Assembly (NCBI GenBank): GCA_017461685.1 | Contig: JAFTXF010000010.1 | Coordinates: 1 to 17,101 of the forward strand | DNA from: Lachnospiraceae bacterium | GTDB taxonomy: Bacteria; Bacillota; Clostridia; Lachnospirales; Lachnospiraceae | Length of the DNA stretch: 17,101 bases | Reading direction: 5' to 3' | In this document: positions 15,387 through 17,101 of the stretch, one piece after another | How the letters are laid out: each line of letters begins with the position of its first letter | Position numbering within the stretch: the stretch's first letter is position 1 | Program-made: the position numbers and the translations under genes | Notes under the pieces: generated by a model | Told to the model about the DNA's origin: nothing | Database searches by the model: none | What the model saw: the letters and a program-made list of their open reading frames with translations, nothing else

Positions 15387-16316
15387 TTATCTCTGTGCCA
15401 AAGCCTGTGCTATGTCAGCCTGCATATCCAATACTGCCTGACGGGATGCTTCTGCAAAATGCTCTGCACCAAACTTTGCGTAAGCTTCCTGCTGATATGC
15501 TGCGATGATGCCTCTGGAGGAATTGATAATGGCACCCAGACCATCTTCATTAAAGAAATGTACCAAATCCTTGCCCTTACCGCCCTGAGCACCATAGCCC
15601 GGTACCAGAATGTAGTTCTTTGGCATAACCTTTCGAAGAGCCTTACCCATCTCCGGATATGTAGCGCCCACAACAGCACCGATATAGCTGTAGCCGCAGC
15701 TGCCCACGTGGTCAGCCCCCCATTCAGCAATCTTCTCCGCCACTACTTCATAAAGAGGCTTGCCGTCAACCAATCTGTCCTGGAACTCGCCACTGCTTGG
15801 ATTGGATGTCTTAGCCAAAATAAACAAGCCTTTGTTTTCTTCCTTACAAACATTTACAAAAGGTTTGATACCGTCTGAGCCCAAATAAGGATTTACTGTA
15901 GCAAAATCCTCATCAAAACCATAGTACTGTTTGCTGCCCACAGTAACCTTGCCCAAATGACCTACCGCATAAGCTTCGGAAGTAGAACCGATATCACCAC
16001 GCTTTACATCACCGATAATCACTAAATCCTTACTCTTACAGTAATCCACGGTCTTCTTGAAAGCAATCAGACCCTCGATACCAAACTGCTCATACATAGC
16101 AATCTGAGGCTTCACTGCCGGAATCAAATCATAAGTAGCATCAACGATCGCCTTATTGTACTGCCAGATAGCCTCGCCCGCACCTGCCAGAGTTTCGCCG
16201 TACTCCTTAAAAGCAGCCTGCTTGATATGCTCAGGAATGAATTTCATCATCGGGTCTAAGCCCACAACGATAGGTGCCTGTGTTTTGGTAATTTTGTCAA
16301 CTAATTTATTAATCAT
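15387..16316 (-). CDS. pyrF: Orotidine 5'-phosphate decarboxylase
   Basis: Last step of de novo UMP synthesis: OMP to UMP plus CO2. At 309 residues it matches the longer subfamily (type 2) rather than the short 230-residue form. GLDP (19-22) and the catalytic DVKRGD tetrad region in IIGDVKRGDIGST (D103, K105, D108) are intact, followed by TVNPYLGSDG and a phosphate-binding VPGYGAQGG. The start ATG at 16316 follows GGGAG at 7 bases. Unlike many clostridial pyrF genes it is not next to pyrK, pyrD or pyrE here. It has its own strong promoter. Confidence 0.96.
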   Translation of the reverse strand: MINKLVDKITKTQAPIVVGLDPMMKFIPEHIKQAAFKEYGETLAGAGEAIWQYNKAIVDATYDLIPAVKPQIAMYEQFGIEGLIAFKKTVDYCKSKDLVIIGDVKRGDIGSTSEAYAVGHLGKVTVGSKQYYGFDEDFATVNPYLGSDGIKPFVNVCKEENKGLFILAKTSNPSSGEFQDRLVDGKPLYEVVAEKIAEWGADHVGSCGYSYIGAVVGATYPEMGKALRKVMPKNYILVPGYGAQGGKGKDLVHFFNEDGLGAIINSSRGIIAAYQQEAYAKFGAEHFAEASRQAVLDMQADIAQALAQR

Positions 16317-16349
16317 CAGAATTCTCCCATCTTAGAATATTTTATAAAA

Positions 16350-16373
16350 ATTTTATCATTTGGACGATAAAAT
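16350..16373. promoter_or_regulatory. Candidate operator inside the pyrF promoter
   Basis: A perfect 8-bp inverted repeat, ATTTTATC (16350-16357) and GATAAAAT (16366-16373), with an 8-bp centre. It covers the -10 and reaches the edge of the -35. A binding protein would occlude RNA polymerase. No known regulator motif was recognised. Confidence 0.4.
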
Positions 16374-16378
16374 GTCAA
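16350..16378 (-). promoter_or_regulatory. Promoter of pyrF
   Basis: On the minus strand, a perfect -35 TTGACA (16373-16378), a 17-bp spacer and -10 TAAAAT (16350-16355). The 5' leader would be about 27 nt, too short for an attenuator. Confidence 0.85.
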
Positions 16379-16404
16379 CAAAGGGAGATAGATATTGTTA
16401 TAAT
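16375..16404 (+). promoter_or_regulatory. Possible promoter reading into the hairpin repeats
   Basis: A perfect extended -10, TGT-TATAAT (hexamer 16399-16404), with a weak -35, TCAACA (16375-16380), at 18 bp. It is divergent from pyrF and points at the tandem repeat units starting at 16436. No open reading frame follows, so any transcript would be non-coding. Confidence 0.4.
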
Positions 16405-16435
16405 ATTACTGTTCGTACCCACACCCCTCTGGCAA

Positions 16436-16626
16436 TTGCGAAACTCTGAAGCTGCAGGGCAAAGGTATATATATTCTGCTTCAGGAACACTTCCGTTCCG
16501 TGAAACTATGCAACGGTACTAAGCTCAAGCTGCGCTGAAAGCTTGCTTTCGCTAAGGACCGGCGAGTTTCAAGGCCCTTCAGCTGGAATATATATACCTT
16601 TGCCCTGCAGCAACGGAGTTTAGCAA
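16436..16626. repeat. Long-stem hairpin element, unit A
   Basis: A 191-bp inverted-repeat element. Perfect 26-bp arms lie at 16451-16476 and 16586-16611. Outside these, after a 4-nt internal loop on each side, TTGCGAAACTC (16436-16446) pairs with GAGTTTAGCAA (16616-16626) with one mismatch. The 109-bp head holds further stems: GGAAC/GTTCC near 16484 and 16495, TGAAAC (16501) with GTTTCA near 16566-16571, and CGGT with ACCG. There is no coding sequence. Shares its head with unit B. It resembles a MITE-like or dispersed palindromic repeat, or the gene for a structured RNA; I cannot name a family. Confidence 0.85.
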
Positions 16627-16651
16627 TCGACTACTATCATTATATAGGCAT

Positions 16652-16843
16652 TTGCGAAACTCGGTGGTTGCCGACTGTGGCAATATATGTTCTGCTTCGC
16701 GGACGTTCTCACTCCATGAAAATGCGTAGCGGTACTAAGCTCAGACTGCGGCTAGCACCTTGCTTCGCTAAGGACCGACGCTTTTCAAGGCCCCTGTGCC
16801 GGAATATATCATGCCCCGGACTGCAGACCACAGGGTTTCTCAA
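16652..16843. repeat. Long-stem hairpin element, unit B (diverged copy)
   Basis: A 192-bp copy lying exactly 216 bp after unit A and separated from it by 25 bp. End arms TTGCGAAACTC (16652-16662) and GGGTTTCTCAA (16833-16843) pair at 9 of 11 positions. The long inner arms are imperfect. The head keeps blocks identical to A: CGGTACTAAGCTCA (16730-16743, A 16514-16527) and CGCTAAGGACCG (16766-16777, A 16550-16561). The head stem is TGAAAA/TTTTCA here instead of TGAAAC/GTTTCA in A. Confidence 0.8.
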
Positions 16844-16930
16844 GCGCCAAAAAGTCCCCATCTATCACATCGCCCTGACTCTTTTAGAGGGGATATACCC
16901 CTCACCGGATCGGACGATACAATACATAAA
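16844..16930. other. Spacer with short GC hairpin after the NusG-like gene
   Basis: An 87-bp gap. GAGGGG (16887-16892) pairs perfectly with CCCCTC (16898-16903) over a 5-nt loop. It lies 27 bp after the stop of the NusG-like gene on the minus strand, where a terminator would be expected. However, A-rich rather than T-rich sequence follows in that direction, so terminator function is uncertain. Confidence 0.4.
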
Positions 16931-17101
16931 TTATGTTCTCTTCACAATCTCCAAAGCCACGGAAATCTCCTTAGGCTGCCCCAGTATCAGCATTTGGATC
17001 ACTGCCTGTCTCTTGTGTCTGTTCAACTTCCTGATCGTGATATCCTTTCCCATCAGCGCGCCGGAAAGAATCTCCACCTTGTCGCCTACCATGATGCCAA
17101 C
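16931..17101 (-). CDS. NusG-family (LoaP-like) transcription antiterminator, C-terminal KOW domain (5' end outside window)
   Basis: The last 56 codons of a minus-strand gene; the stop is TAA at 16931-16933. The residues form a KOW/NusG C-terminal domain: VGDKVEILSGALMGKD, then IRKLNRHKRQAVIQMLILGQP and a terminal VALEIVKR. The RKLNRHKR basic segment and LGLEIV-like ending resemble the NusG paralogue LoaP more than housekeeping NusG. Such paralogues act on RNA polymerase to allow read-through of long operons, usually adjacent to the paralogue gene. The N-terminal NGN domain is outside the window, so assignment to LoaP rather than NusG is an inference. Confidence 0.75.
   Translation of the reverse strand, partial: VGIMVGDKVEILSGALMGKDITIRKLNRHKRQAVIQMLILGQPKEISVALEIVKRT

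Noticed and set aside
15459..15878. Plus-strand frame of 139 codons
   Set aside because: Antisense to pyrF with its full catalytic motif; no independent support.
16436..16843. CRISPR array or insertion sequence in the repeat region
   Set aside because: Only two units, each internally palindromic and ~191 bp long, with no short direct repeats and spacers and no transposase frame.

Overview
The window looks like a chromosomal segment of a low-to-mid GC Clostridia, most likely a gut Lachnospiraceae. The evidence is the AddAB helicase-nuclease in place of RecBCD, Gram-positive style ribosome binding sites, a Gram-positive LexA box, the protein families present and their wording. The genus cannot be named from the sequence alone. 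No tRNA, rRNA, CRISPR array, phage or insertion sequence was recognised.

Layout. On the minus strand, positions 1-8292 hold an apparent operon transcribed right to left: an M19 membrane-dipeptidase-like peptidase, then addB directly abutting it, then addA, which runs off the left edge inside its nuclease domain. A probable promoter lies just upstream of the peptidase. Next come nagB and nagA (minus, 10434 to 8529), a two-gene amino-sugar catabolism unit closed by a hairpin terminator. A 396-bp divergent intergenic region separates nagB from dinB, a Y-family translesion polymerase on the plus strand (10831-12105). The dinB promoter contains a near-perfect LexA box. dinB ends in a bidirectional terminator shared with the convergent minus-strand NSS-family sodium symporter gene, which follows a HIT-family hydrolase gene at 39 bp. 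Further right, still on the minus strand, are a PlsC-like acyltransferase gene interrupted by an in-frame TAA, then pyrF with its own strong promoter, then a 0.6-kb gene-free region, and at the right edge the 3' end of a NusG/LoaP-like gene.

The genes are mostly housekeeping: break repair (AddAB), SOS translesion synthesis (DinB), amino-sugar use (NagAB), pyrimidine synthesis (PyrF), peptide and amino-acid handling (M19, NSS) and lipid acylation (PlsC-like).

The parts most worth a second look are: (1) two tandem copies, in a strict 216-bp register, of a ~191-bp long-stem hairpin element between pyrF and the NusG-like gene, with compensatory changes in a head stem and a possible promoter reading into it; (2) the in-frame TAA in the acyltransferase gene, with an intact frame on both sides; (3) unusual low-complexity insertions in both AddA and AddB, the latter a heptad-spaced cysteine repeat; (4) a NagB homologue with substituted catalytic-loop residues; (5) the LexA box and structured leader of dinB.
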